Shown piece after piece: positions 20,274 through 30,258 of a stretch of 30,258 bases of DNA (position 1 is its first letter; every line of letters begins with the position of its first letter). The notes under the pieces are model-generated. The model searched no databases. It had not been told where the DNA came from and worked only from the letters and a program-made list of their open reading frames with translations. The position numbers were made by a program, and so were the translations under genes. Source of the stretch: Priapulus caudatus (lineage: Eukaryota; Priapulida; Priapulimorpha; Priapulimorphida; Priapulidae); contig NW_014577170.1 in NCBI RefSeq assembly GCF_000485595.1, positions 398,595-428,852 on the forward strand, given 5' to 3'.

Positions 20274-20564
20274 GGCGACGCCGCCGCTTCCGTCCGACGA
20301 GCGCAGCAGCCGCCGAGTACAAACACGATCAAGCTCGCTCTGGGGCCCGAGGGCTCGCCAGCATAGTCGCGGCAGCTCGCCGACACGGAATCTGCCGATT
20401 TCGTGAAGACGTTGGTTGGCGAGGCGCCGCGCAGAATCGACGGCGCTCAAAACGCGGGCGACAGATGTGCCGTGCTAACGGAGAGACCTAGAGGCGCCCA
20501 CGCCAGAAGGGTGCTCATACTGAAGAACGCAAGGGGCACCGGGTCTAACCACTGCGTCTCGTAG
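20274..20564 (+). pseudogene. MPDZ: Broken copy of the terminal PDZ13 exon
   Basis: Collinear with 13078-13384 from the acceptor through the Pro/Gln-rich lead, GLGF loop, KTVFAKG region and stop, but 16 nt shorter overall. Small deletions and insertions shift the frame repeatedly. The stretch for GLGF loses several bases, and the GRLKRGDQIVAVNG region is also split. No continuous PDZ can be translated. If biological it is a recent pseudogene. However, introns and simple repeats around it show the same density of one-base indels as the coding part, with no bias for codon positions, which fits uncorrected sequencing error in a redundant copy better. Confidence 0.9.
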
Positions 20565-21810
20565 ACGTGTGACGTCAGCCGGCGCGCGAGGTGGCGGAGG
20601 GGGTGTAGGCCGGCGAGCAACCCGCTCAGCCGTTGACCGACCTCCGCTACGAGTATTATTCGATTTCGAGCTGCCCTTCCTACTTTATACATTAGTCTAA
20701 CGTGATCGTCTAATTTCTCATAATTATCACTAAGTATTGTCGCGTCTAATTTTTACGCGCTCGCGGATGGAACTCCGATAACTTCAACGTACGGACGCGT
20801 GCGTCTCAAAACCGTTGCAATGTAACAAGTAGTGGGAAGAAAAAGGTTTCCACCACTCCCCTAAGATAATGAGCAATTGATAAGCGGTTGGTGTTCGAAT
20901 TTCGTACGAAACCCGGCAGCTTTCTCATATTCCTCGACACGTTCCTGCTCTCGTCTGTCTGACTCATTAATCGTAGCGCACATCGTAAACGTGGCGCGTA
21001 TTTCTGTGTTGCATTAGAGAAATTAAATAAGGACGCGTACCGTAAAGAAGCTAGAAACGCGCTAGCTATGTTTACTAGTGCCGACAACATTCATAAGATG
21101 CAGCAAGGCACAGGTCACGTCATACCACGCAGCTAGTTGTTATAAGGCGGGAAAGTGCGATAATAGTCATCTATCATCAGGTCCCACTCGCCAGGGTTAC
21201 ACAACGGCAGTTACACCTAAATATAGCATATATATAATCCCGCGATTAATAAATTTATTACGTCTATAGGGGTCAATCCGACAGCTGTCGTGTTTCGAAT
21301 TGAACCCATCCGCGATAGGTTCACAAATGACTACGGAAAGGAACTTAATTCTTGCGTTGACGAAAGAGAATCGCAGTTGAGTCAATTCTTTTAGTTGTAT
21401 CAAAACCGTTTTCGTGTTAACGCGTGATTGCAGTTGCAGCGAGACGCGTAAATATGGATGTAACAGGGGCGCGCGTGTTTGCGAGGGGCGAGCTGTACAG
21501 CTCGTGAACTCTGCGGTCAACACAGCCCCACGATGTGCTGTGAACATGTTACATATACTGTTCTTTATACATATCGATTATAACCGCTTTTACCGTGATG
21601 AGATTTGTCTACTGCATGTTCCGTCGTTTGTCGCTGCTTTCACTGTATTATGATTGTGCTCAGTTGAGCTGCGTTATCCGCAAGTCAAACTGTGTTCGTT
21701 ACGTCGTACGTGTTTGAAAGTGCCGCTTGCTCTGGAGGTGAATAGGTGGCCACGTTATGTCCAGCTGAGCAATCTCAATAAACCATGATACAGCAACTAA
21801 CTGTATAACC
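20565..21810 (+). other. Block B2 3' flank, noisy duplicate of 13385-14670
   Basis: Homology runs to about 21810 (TGTATAACC), where B1 goes on into a CT run and B2 into CTTCAGCGAGCGA. This defines the right edge of the duplication. No gene. Confidence 0.75.
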
Positions 21811-21904
21811 CTTCAGCGAGCGACTTTTAAACAATTCAAAAGATAAAGCTTGCATATATATATAAATATGTATATATATATACATATAATAATATATATA
21901 TATT

Positions 21905-21935
<31 letters not shown>

Positions 21936-22400
21936 ATATACAGACGCGTGCGTGCATGCGTTCGTGTTTGTCTGTGGTTCGAGTGTATGTTGAGGTATCA
22001 GGGTTAGCATTCGTGGATGTAGTTGATACTTCGTTATGCTAATCCGTCGGCGCAGTGGCAATGCAGACGCAGGTGACTAAAGCGTACGGGGCTTCTCTGT
22101 AACAATGCCAATTTCGAATGAAAGTTGTCGGAGAGCGAGTTTCGCGGTATGTGCGTAGCGTGAGAAGCAAGCTTCGTCTGTGCGACTTGCCGATGATGGT
22201 GGTTGTGAGAGTGAGTGAGGCTGAGTGAATTTCCGCCTGCGTGGATATCAACACACGGACCACGGCGTGCGTGCGTGCGTGCGTGAGTGCGTGCGTGCGT
22301 GCGTGCGTACGCGTGTCTGTGTCTCAGGTGTGTGTGCGTGCGCGCGTGTCGGTGTGCGTGCGTGCATGTGTGAGCACGGCGTGCCGTGGACGACTGTTCG
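21811..22400. repeat. TA and TGCG microsatellites
   Basis: (TA)n with A/T interruptions at 21854-21940, and (GTGC)n/(TG)n at 22265-22375, separated by unique sequence. ORFs rich in Val/Cys/Arg over the second tract are repeat artefacts. Confidence 0.8.
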
Positions 22401-25260
22401 CTGAGGTTTGCATTTATTTAAGCACTAGCGTGGTCCCGAGCGTGTTCACTCACAGATTGTTCGCCTGATACAGAGAGAGGCGTCAGGTCTGGTGCGTATG
22501 AATATTAATCTGTGCTATTGATGTAGCGATGCGTGTGTGAGCGAAACTGAGTAGTGTACACGGTTGCACATAGTTCCAGAGTGTGAATAGACGGTGGGCG
22601 TCGGTTGCGGGAGTTTATATGTATTATACTTGGGCATTACGTTATATTGAGCCTCTCAATTTGCACGTTTTTCTATGGTAACCTTACTGGATGTTAATAG
22701 ACTCATTCGATATGGTGTAAAGATCATGAAGTGTGTGAATGTTTTTTACTGAATTATGAAAATAACTAATGATGATTATATAATATAATAGCTTAAAGCA
22801 CAAGGGCCACTGCTGAACGTGTGCGTAGAAGCAAACATGATTTAATGAGTGACACGTTGTCACTTTTTAAAAGTGTCTAAAGTAGGTGTTATAGTTGGGC
22901 ATTATATGAATGTTTCCTATTATTAGCTTATTATGTCAGAGGGTTTTATATTACTGTTGAAGATGTTTTAGAATACTTAGAAGTAATTAGACTTAATCAA
23001 TTAACTGCTGCTGGCTTTTTTTCAGCTCAAACTCCTTGTCACTGATGTTGGGTTGTACTCCGATTCCGTGGAAGGTTTCCTTACAGTTATCCAGTTTCCC
23101 TCCTCGTGTATCTTACGATATTGTATACGTTTTTATGTAGATGTACGCATGCTTTCCTCGGCTGCTCAACTGCAATATAACTACGATCTTCAATCGATTC
23201 ATCCCCGTGTAACACGAGCCTACGTATATATTGAGTATGCATAAGTTCCTGGTCATAATAACGGGGGGGGGGGGTGTTGGCATTTATAGTGGTGTCTCAT
23301 CAACCGTTAGAGGGGGTATTTGTCGCAGTGATGTCTGTAGCAAGAACAGTCAGCTACGAGCTCCCCTCCCCTCCCCCCACACACACAGCTACGAGCTCCC
23401 CTCCCCTCCCCCCACACACAGCTACGAGCTCCCCTCCCCCCACACACACAGTGTTTACAGTGACGCCTTACATATTGAGGACTATACGTTTTAGTACAGT
23501 GAACAAACAGTACCCGCGCGAACCTATCAATCGTTCTGCAGCAAAAAGATACGATTAGAAGTTTATACTGAAAAGTGGCACAGCGAATCGATAAAAAAAG
23601 CCAACGCGAGCATCTCAGAGGGCGCCACCATGCGACCGATCCGTGTGCGCGCGCGCATTTCACCGTCCCATTATTTCGGCGAATGTCCTTTAATATCTTG
23701 CGCTCCGGGTTCTATTATATCAAGAGCTAATACTAGCTAATAGGTATATTAGCTCCTGATTATATTCATATGCTGTGGAAGTTTGAAAGCCGTTGCTCGA
23801 TCTATTTACTTTTGCAAGACGCGTCTGCATACCAGTATCCATGTATATGACGTCTATCAGGGGCTGCACTCGCTGCTGTAGTGCCTAACCAACCAGCAGT
23901 CTATTCTACCAGAGCTGAGGCGCACTATATATCGTAGAATATGATGATGACCAAGCGAAGCAGTGAGGTATATCCGTTAGATCAGCCACCAGGATGTACT
24001 CGGCGCCATCCTATATATCGAGGGAAGCTCACACGTTTAAATCGTTGTTGCTAATTAACGTGTTATGATAATTATTATGACGTAGAAGGAATAATGATGA
24101 CGTCTTCCCAATCGGCGGTTCAGCGCAGACGTGCAGGTTTGCCTGTACTGTGAACGAAGCAAATAACAATTTATTTGTATCTGTGTGTGAGTGTGTATAT
24201 ATATAGCAGAGCTACACAACGAACTCGGCGCTTGTTATGATAGGATCGCTTTAATTCACGCAAATGAATCCACCGCGAAAAGTGGTCATGGGGACCCACC
24301 AATAGCCGCATATGGTCAGATGTTATATTCCATTTGTAATTCGGTCGCTCGGAGCCCACGCGTCTGCAATGTAGACAACAACGCGATTACCATTGTAAAT
24401 TTTGTCGTTATACTGGTACTAGCCTGCTGTTCCCGTACGAGCTTGACATGCTCGCTAGTTAGCCTGTCGCCTGGTGCATACATGCATTCCTCTTGTGGTC
24501 TCACTGTGTATGTTGGCTGTAGGACAATTTGAGCGTTGCCGAGTGAGAACAGAGCTCAGTTTCCACAGAAACTTGTCATTTTATTTCCGAAATCAAACTA
24601 TAAACCAGTGACGATCTATGCAAATAGTGTGTACAGTACACGATAAACTGGGTATGTATAAATCTACTTGTTAATCATATTATTTTCGTTGTTAACCCTC
24701 ACTCTGTGACATTTCGGTTGTGTATTTTGGCAAGTGCTGTTATTCGTTAAACACTCGTGGGTTTGTGCATATGTGTGGGGAATGCTATATTCGTGCATTG
24801 CATTGGGCTTGTTGTCGCGTGTGAAATATGAACTCGAAGTTGCAGCGTATTTTCTATCTAAATAACGAGTATAAAACAGTATCAGCTACAATCACGTTAA
24901 CGTAAAATATCCACGTTAACGGAATATAGTTGTACTACAAGCGTATGAACTATTTCCTCTAAGATAGTGTCGCAAACGTAATGGTTAAACGCTAATTTAA
25001 ACTAAAATGAGAAATAAGTCGGTCCAAATTATAAAATGTATTTAAAATTAAAATGATAAATTAATTATTATTAATATTGGTGTATCGCATTGAAGGCACA
25101 GCTATGTGAGGACGTTGATATGGTGGTATTGCTGACGCTGTGAATGCCGTAATAGACTGCTAACGGCAACTTATTATTGATTCCAGCTTGTTGTGGAAAA
25201 TATAGATGTGCAAATTCACGTGGCATGTTCGCAAGGTGCATTGGGGAACGAACGTATCGA

Positions 25261-25261
<1 letters not shown>
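22401..25261. other. Gene-poor unique region, no gene supported
   Basis: Mostly AT-leaning unique sequence. A G-run lies at 23265-23274. A small inverted pair around AGAGCTAATA lies at 23716-23767. At about 24098-24116 TGACGTC stands close to CCCAATCGG, a CRE/CCAAT-like combination without other promoter evidence. A 113-codon ORF at 24191-24532 has one hydrophobic segment but no recognisable family or good start context, and is not called. Confidence 0.5.
23351..23452. repeat. Three-copy ~35-bp repeat, C-rich plus CA run
   Basis: Units beginning CAGCTACGAGCTCCCCTCCC at 23351, 23387 and 23419, each ending in CCCCCACACACA. They vary slightly in length through the CCCCT and CA runs. Confidence 0.9.
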
Positions 25262-25324
<63 letters not shown>

Positions 25325-25338
25325 CACACACACACACA

Positions 25339-25389
<51 letters not shown>
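25262..25389. repeat. (AC)n microsatellite, about 128 bp
   Basis: Nearly uninterrupted CA dinucleotides with only two small breaks (at about 25322 and 25346). It lies just outside the left arm of the large inverted repeat. ORFs of Thr-His or Val-Cys here are artefacts. Confidence 0.95.
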
Positions 25390-25393
<4 letters not shown>

Positions 25394-25439
25394 TATGTAG
25401 CCTGTTGGGTGACACCAAGCTATGGCAATGACTTGTATA

Positions 25440-26034
25440 TGCTGCCAATGAGAATGTTGTCATATTTGAATTCGCGAGTAGAAACACACCTGTTACGTCG
25501 TAGTTTTTGTAGCAACTAATGGTGAATGGTCTTTGAATGCCGAAGATGAGACAAAGGTAAACAGAGAATTCCAGCTTGCTATTCAATGTAGGTGGCAGCA
25601 GAAGCAGCAGCAGCTATGAATGAATTTGCATGCTATCTGTTGCCAGAAATTCACTGACATCTTCTTTGTATTATCTAGAGAGAGAATTCTTATTGTATTC
25701 CTATATATACCAACTAATAGTGGACACTTATCAATTTATTGAAAATAAAATTCTGATATATCTTTCTATAAACATGTCTATTGATTCTTTTTAAGAACCT
25801 AGCCACAGGCAATTGACACGTTTCAATAGTAAAATGATGGTAAATAAACACGAAATGTATTTTCTACCAGTTTTAATATTTGTCTACTCTCTTTGCCTAG
25901 TATTGTCGATAACTTCCTGTAAATGCCGTTCATATGCTCTGCAATACATGAGTCCTTTTATCTGTTCTGGGGAATTAACAGTAGTACTACGCTGTGTTTC
26001 TCATGTGTTACCCTTCTATGCAGTGTACCTATAT

Positions 26035-26115
<81 letters not shown>

Positions 26116-26501
26116 TAGCATTTCAGTAATTCGTTTTATAAAAAAACGTACCACACATTCCTGGTATGCTGGCCACTGGCGTTTCTTGCATCGTATTTAT
26201 CTCAATGCTCAAGACATCTGGAGTAGTGAGGCACGTCCAGACTGGCTTCTCTCTCGCGAGATCTCGGACAAACACGTGACCTATTCGAAATGACACCTAC
26301 ATCTTTCCCATTTTTAGCTCATCTGACGTAGTCAGATGCAGCTTGTAGAATCGCATGATCGTCCGTCCGTCCGTGCGTGCGTGCGTCCGTCCGTCCGTGC
26401 GTCCGTCCGTGCGTCCGTCAACAGTTGGGCACAAATCTTAACCGCTCTACGTACGGTCACGATATTCGGGACGTGGGGGGGTAATCCGAAAACGAGTTGG
26501 A
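25440..26501. repeat. Left arm of a large inverted repeat
   Basis: Reads as the reverse complement of 28744-30258 with very high identity. Differences are mostly one-base indels. The outer edge cannot be seen because the partner arm runs to the window end. Within the arm is a (TA)n tract at 26038-26112 and a dispersed-repeat-like piece from about 26316: TTTAGCTCATCTGACGTAGT followed by a (CGTC)n run at 26360-26419. That piece resembles a repeat type common in marine invertebrates. An ORF at 25813-26118 runs into the TA tract and is unlikely to be coding. Confidence 0.9.
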
Positions 26502-27690
26502 TTGTTACTGTTAAGTTTTGAAGTATACGTCAACTGTATCACGTGACTGTCCCTCCACGGCCGGGGGATAGAACACCCATCGCAATGGCACCGTACCGAA
26601 GAATTTTGCACAGGGGAGAGATAGATGCTGGGGGGGCACAGGGAGCTCTGCTTAGCTAATTTTGTCTCTTATTTATTTTATTTTTTATTATTTTTGGCTA
26701 ATTTTGTTTTATTTTAGAATTAGGGATAGGGTTAGGGTTAGGGTTAGGGTTAACTAGTTTCTATATCCACAACTTATTAGAACTATATTCACTATCTCTC
26801 CCCTGAGACCTACTACCTGCCGTAGGGTGGAACCTGCTGAAATGTTGTTGTCGTTGAAATGTTGCTGAAGTAACGTTGTCATGCAAAATAAAGCCTAGTG
26901 ACATAGCGCATCTTCTTCGCCACATTGGAAAACCCCCGGTAAGAGGAAAATGGGCACATTCCTTACGGCGGTTTCAGGAGGAGATACGTAAAATTACGCG
27001 CGGCCGTTATAGTAATACTATATAGATGCCTGCTATGCATGAGACACGGTCATAGACAGTGGCGTAGACAGGTCCTCAGTTGTGGGGGGGGGGGATGATT
27101 TCGCTGTTACTTCCTTCGCCAAAGTATACGAAGTATAGCGAATCGATGATGGATTAATTTTGTAGTGAAATATCAGTATTTATTGTCTGTAGAATATGGA
27201 AATCGTTCCCAATTTTCCTCCTGAAAGTAGGGAATGATTGTACACGCCATCCCCACCATAATAAGTTAAAGTGGGGATGTATCTATCTATATCTATATAT
27301 AATAATATATGTGTGTGTATGTATGTAGGTGTGTGTGCGTGCGTGCGTGCCTGCATGCGTGCGTGTGTATGTATAGGTTCTTATTACCACCATGAGAAAC
27401 GTTAATGCCGTATTTTCCACGGCGATGGAGGAATTGAAAAGCTAATGTTCTCAATCTTACAAATGCACGATCATTACATCAACAAATAAATATATACGCA
27501 ACATCAGAACGCTCTTGGACGAATGCTTGTGCTAACAATGGTTGTTCTAACAACCACATTCAAAACGTTGTGGAAATTCTTTAACTGGGTTCAACTTCAG
27601 TAGACGAATTCATAAGACGGGCAAGGTATATACATTTATAATACGCGATGATGCATACAATATATATCTATGTTATCACTTACTCTACAG
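26502..27690. other. Inverted-repeat loop, left part
   Basis: Unique sequence including the TTAGGG module at 26611-26805, a G-run at 27083-27093, and TA/TG/GTGC microsatellite at 27279-27376. It ends in a plausible acceptor, CTTACTCTACAG, before the exon-like ORF. Confidence 0.6.
26611..26805. repeat. Telomere-type TTAGGG run between 14-bp inverted repeats
   Basis: CAGGGGAGAGATAG (26611-26624) is matched exactly by its reverse complement at 26792-26805. Between them are a T-rich segment with two GCTAATTTTG copies and a run of AGGGTTAGGG units at about 26722-26752. Confidence 0.55.
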
Positions 27691-28018
27691 GTTACGGTTT
27701 GTTTGCTGTCGTATCTGGGAAACCAGGGAAAACAAACACAAGTGCCGCGGAGCGACAGCGCTCATCTAACGTCTACTGCGGTGACTCTGTGTGGAGTGGG
27801 TGGGGATTCTTAGTAAACCCTGTTAGTCCCAAATGTGTTCACATACGCGCCGAAACAGTGGAAGGCACAGGATGGTATCAGGAACCTTTTCAAAGGAATG
27901 TTCGTTGGGATCGTTATGAAAGTTGCCACGAGATGGCGCGTACGTTTAAGTGTCTTCAGATTAAAGATGGAAGTTTCCATCGTACGGTAGTAGCAACAAC
28001 TATTGCAAGACAAAATAG
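27691..28018 (+). CDS. Unrecognised exon-like ORF, Cys/Trp-containing
   Basis: A 328-nt open stretch between a plausible acceptor (CTTACTCTACAG) and a good donor (TAG|GTAAGC). It is open in one frame from 27692, with two leading bases and two trailing bases as partial codons; the frame meets TAA only after the donor. The predicted peptide has normal amino-acid diversity, unlike the repeat ORFs. It includes GLFAVVSGKPGKTNTSAAER, YCGDSVWSGWGFLVNP, GTGWYQEPFQRNVRWDRYES and CHEMARTFKCLQIKDG, with four Cys and four Trp. I recognise no family. The spacing of Cys and Trp would suit a small extracellular domain, but that is speculation. It stands alone in the inverted-repeat loop, and no partner exon is seen. 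It could also be a fragment of a mobile-element protein or chance. Confidence 0.35.
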
Positions 28019-28743
28019 GTAAGCATCATCCATTTACCTACGCAAGCCTACGAGGCTGAATGGAGAGCTGCCACTGTAACTAATTAACGCAGGCAAAAAA
28101 CTACACAGTAATATCACCACTACATACAATGGCAGAGGCATAAGTTACATGTAACACACTGACAGTACAGAATGCCACAGAAATTATACGGTTTAATGAG
28201 CATAAATAAAGCATTTAATAAACCTTCTTCAGCCAAATTTAGCTTTTGAAATTTCACTGTGACATTGTAGCCTCATACATCCAGGCATGTATAGATTCTA
28301 CTAGCAAACCCGGCAGACAAATTCTTTCTAACAGTAAACAAATCCATGTTTAACCCTCCTATTGAGGGTCAAAAGGTTATCCGACACTTACTCTTCGCAT
28401 GTCAGCAGAAAGTACATTCATGGTCCTTTCAATAAAGCCATACAAATGCTAGGTCACCGCTGAAGCAAAAATGTTTTTCAATCGCTCCGTCAGACCATGT
28501 CCTTAGAAAATGTCTAAATCTGCCCTGCTGCCCCATTGACCTTTGACCTGTGACCTCCAATTTCTGCACAGTGATGGCTTTTCCTACCATGATGCTATAC
28601 ACCGACTATCACGAGCCTAGGTCGAGCCGTTTAGATTTGTGCCGCAATTCTGCATTTCCTCCCTATACCTTAAGTTAAGGAGGGAATGTTTCCCCTTCTT
28701 TTACACCTCTTTACCTTTGACCTTTGACCCCCAGCTTCGACAT
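28019..28743. other. Inverted-repeat loop, right part, dispersed repeat-like
   Basis: No gene. From about 28530 it contains paired motifs such as TTGACCTTTGACCTGTGACC and TTTGACCTTTGACCCCCAGC, and the AGATTTGTGCC block occurs at 28634 and again at 28807. This suggests the inner part of the same dispersed repeat whose (CGTC)n end lies in the right arm. Confidence 0.5.
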
Positions 28744-29131
28744 TCCAACTCGTTTTCGGATTACCCCCCACGTCCCGAATATCGTGACCGTACGTAGAGC
28801 GGTTAAGATTTGTGCCCAACTGTTGACGGACGCACGGACGGACGCACGGACGGACGGACGCACGCACGCACGGACGGACGGACGATCATGCGATTCTACA
28901 AGCTGCATCTGACTACGTCAGATGAGCTAAAAATGGGAAAGATGTAGGTGTCATTTCGAATAGGTCACGTGTTTGTCCGAGATCTCGCGAGAGAGAAGCC
29001 AGTCTGGACGTGCCTCACTTACTCCAGATGTCTTTGAGCATTGAGATAAATACGATGCCAAGAAACGCCAGTGCGCCAGCATACCAGGAATGTGTGGTAC
29101 GTTTTTTATAAAACGAATTACTGAAATGCTA

Positions 29132-29165
<34 letters not shown>

Positions 29166-29561
29166 GTATTCATACGTAGTTATGTTGATAGCAGTACAAG
29201 GGACGACACGAACATAATTATGTAACTGAACGTAACGTGAAATTAACCGTGTTTTTCTGGTGATAGTTAGTGGGTTAGAGCGAAAACATTTTCCCTCGCA
29301 TCTTCACTCAGTATTTCTCTATTATACTTACTAACATTGCTAAAGACACTTCCTGGCACGAGAAAACACATGAACATGTGGCTATAAACAGTTATTATGC
29401 ACATTAATAATAATTTAACCAGAAACCTTTCAAGGAAAATTAGAATTTGGCTGTCACGTATTCAGAGGTTTTCACGAAATTAAATTCAGCCTCGTATCTC
29501 ACATACATTATCATTATTTACAACAAATACCATTTTAATCAAACATAGGGACATGCTCCGC

Positions 29562-29600
<39 letters not shown>

Positions 29601-29617
29601 ACTATATTATATGTATA

Positions 29618-29662
<45 letters not shown>

Positions 29663-30258
29663 ATATAGGTACACTGCATAGAAGGTAACACATGAGAAAC
29701 ACAGCGTAGTACTACTGTTAATTCCCCAGAACAGATAAAAGGACTCATGTATTGCCAGAGCATATGAACGGCATTTACAGGAAGTTATCGACAATACTAG
29801 GCAAGAGAGTAAGACAAATATATAAAACTGGTAGAAAATACATTTCGTGTTTATTTACCTCATTTTACTATTGAAACGTGTCAATTGCCTGTGGCTAGCG
29901 TTCTTAAAAAGAATCAATAGACATGTTTATAGAAAGAATATATCAGAATTTTATTTTCAATAAATTGATAAGTGTCCACTATTAGTTGGTATATATAGGA
30001 ATACAAATAAGAATTCTCTCTCTAGATAATACAAAAAAGTGTCAGTGGAATTCTGGCAACAGATAGCATGCAAATTCATTCATAGCTGCTGCTGCTTCTG
30101 CTGCACCTACATTGAATAGCAAGTCGAATTCTCTGTTACCTTTGTCTCATCTTCGCATTCAAAGACCATTCACCATTAAGTTGCCTACAAAAAACTACGA
30201 CGTAACAGGTGTGTTTCTACTCGCGAATTCAATATGACAACATTCTCATTGCAGCATT
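28744..30258. repeat. Right arm of the large inverted repeat (cut by window end)
   Basis: Reverse complement of 25440-26501, beginning with TCCAACTCGTTTTCGGATTA. It includes the complementary (GGAC)n tract at 28824-28884 and TA tracts at 29133-29162 and 29566-29660. It is about 450 bp longer than the left arm because of a 403-bp insertion and a longer TA tract. Similarity continues to the last base of the window. Confidence 0.9.
29163..29565. mobile_element. 403-bp insertion in the TA tract of the right arm
   Basis: Absent from the left arm, where the TA tract is continuous. It starts TTGGGTATTCATACG and ends CATGCTCCGCCCAA, so only TTGGG/CCCAA are clear terminal inverted bases. TA stands on both sides, but a TA duplication cannot be distinguished inside a TA repeat. 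AT-rich, no ORF, so a MITE-like element is possible. Confidence 0.45.

Noticed and set aside
24191-24532. 113-codon ORF with a hydrophobic segment
   Set aside because: One possible membrane segment is not enough. No family, splice signal or supported promoter. Plausible by chance at this length.
25071-25586. ORFs containing long Cys-Val or Thr-His runs
   Set aside because: Translations of the (AC)n microsatellite.

Overview
The window looks like one locus of a multicellular animal, probably an aquatic invertebrate. Coding sequence is sparse and split by GT-AG introns. Micro- and minisatellites fill much of the intronic sequence, TTAGGG telomere-type repeats appear at three internal sites, and dispersed repeats of a kind I know from marine invertebrate genomes are present. 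No prokaryotic-style operons, RNA genes or CRISPR arrays are visible.

The one gene I can name is the 3' end of a multi-PDZ scaffold of the MPDZ (MUPP1)/PATJ type on the + strand, the apical polarity and tight-junction adaptor. Its exons are: a fragment matching vertebrate MPDZ PDZ10 (GAIIIHEVYEDGA) at 5010-5113 (broken) and again at 10504-10541 (clean, cut by an N gap); the last strand of PDZ11 plus a Ser-rich linker at 6247-6406; a 49-nt linker exon at 9488-9536; and a terminal exon with a complete class I PDZ13 and a stop at 13078-13384. A decayed or error-filled second copy of that terminal exon lies at 20274-20564. The exons at 6247, 9488 and 13078 join in compatible phases. The clean PDZ10 exon lies after PDZ11 sequence, which is out of order for this family.

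Layout: 1-5113 is intron rich in noisy minisatellites (34-bp and 12-bp units) ending in the broken PDZ10 exon (block A1). 5118-9600 holds a 20-bp minisatellite, the PDZ11-end and linker exons, an ~80-bp tandem repeat carrying a 38-bp palindromic insertion, and a 298-bp MITE nested in an older dispersed repeat. 9601-10541 is a short, clean version of A1 (block A2). 10542-10566 is a run of exactly 25 N. 10567-14670 (B1) and about 18060-21810 (B2) are two versions of the same ~4 kb carrying the last exon and 3' flank. 14671-18059 and 21811-25439 are gene-poor, with small hairpin or TIR elements. 25440-26501 and 28744-30258 are arms of a large inverted repeat around a 2.2-kb loop that contains one unrecognised exon-like ORF. 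The right arm alone carries a 403-bp insertion.

My main interpretation is that the A1/A2 and B1/B2 pairs, the fixed-size gap and the out-of-order exon reflect assembly (uncorrected long-read sequence or alternative haplotypes placed beside polished contigs), not biology. The more likely biological novelties are the small mobile-element-like structures: the 38-bp palindrome with 7-bp direct repeats, the MITE that multiplies AP-1/E-box motifs, and two inverted-repeat-bounded modules with TTAGGG arrays. I do not see a convincing new multi-gene system.
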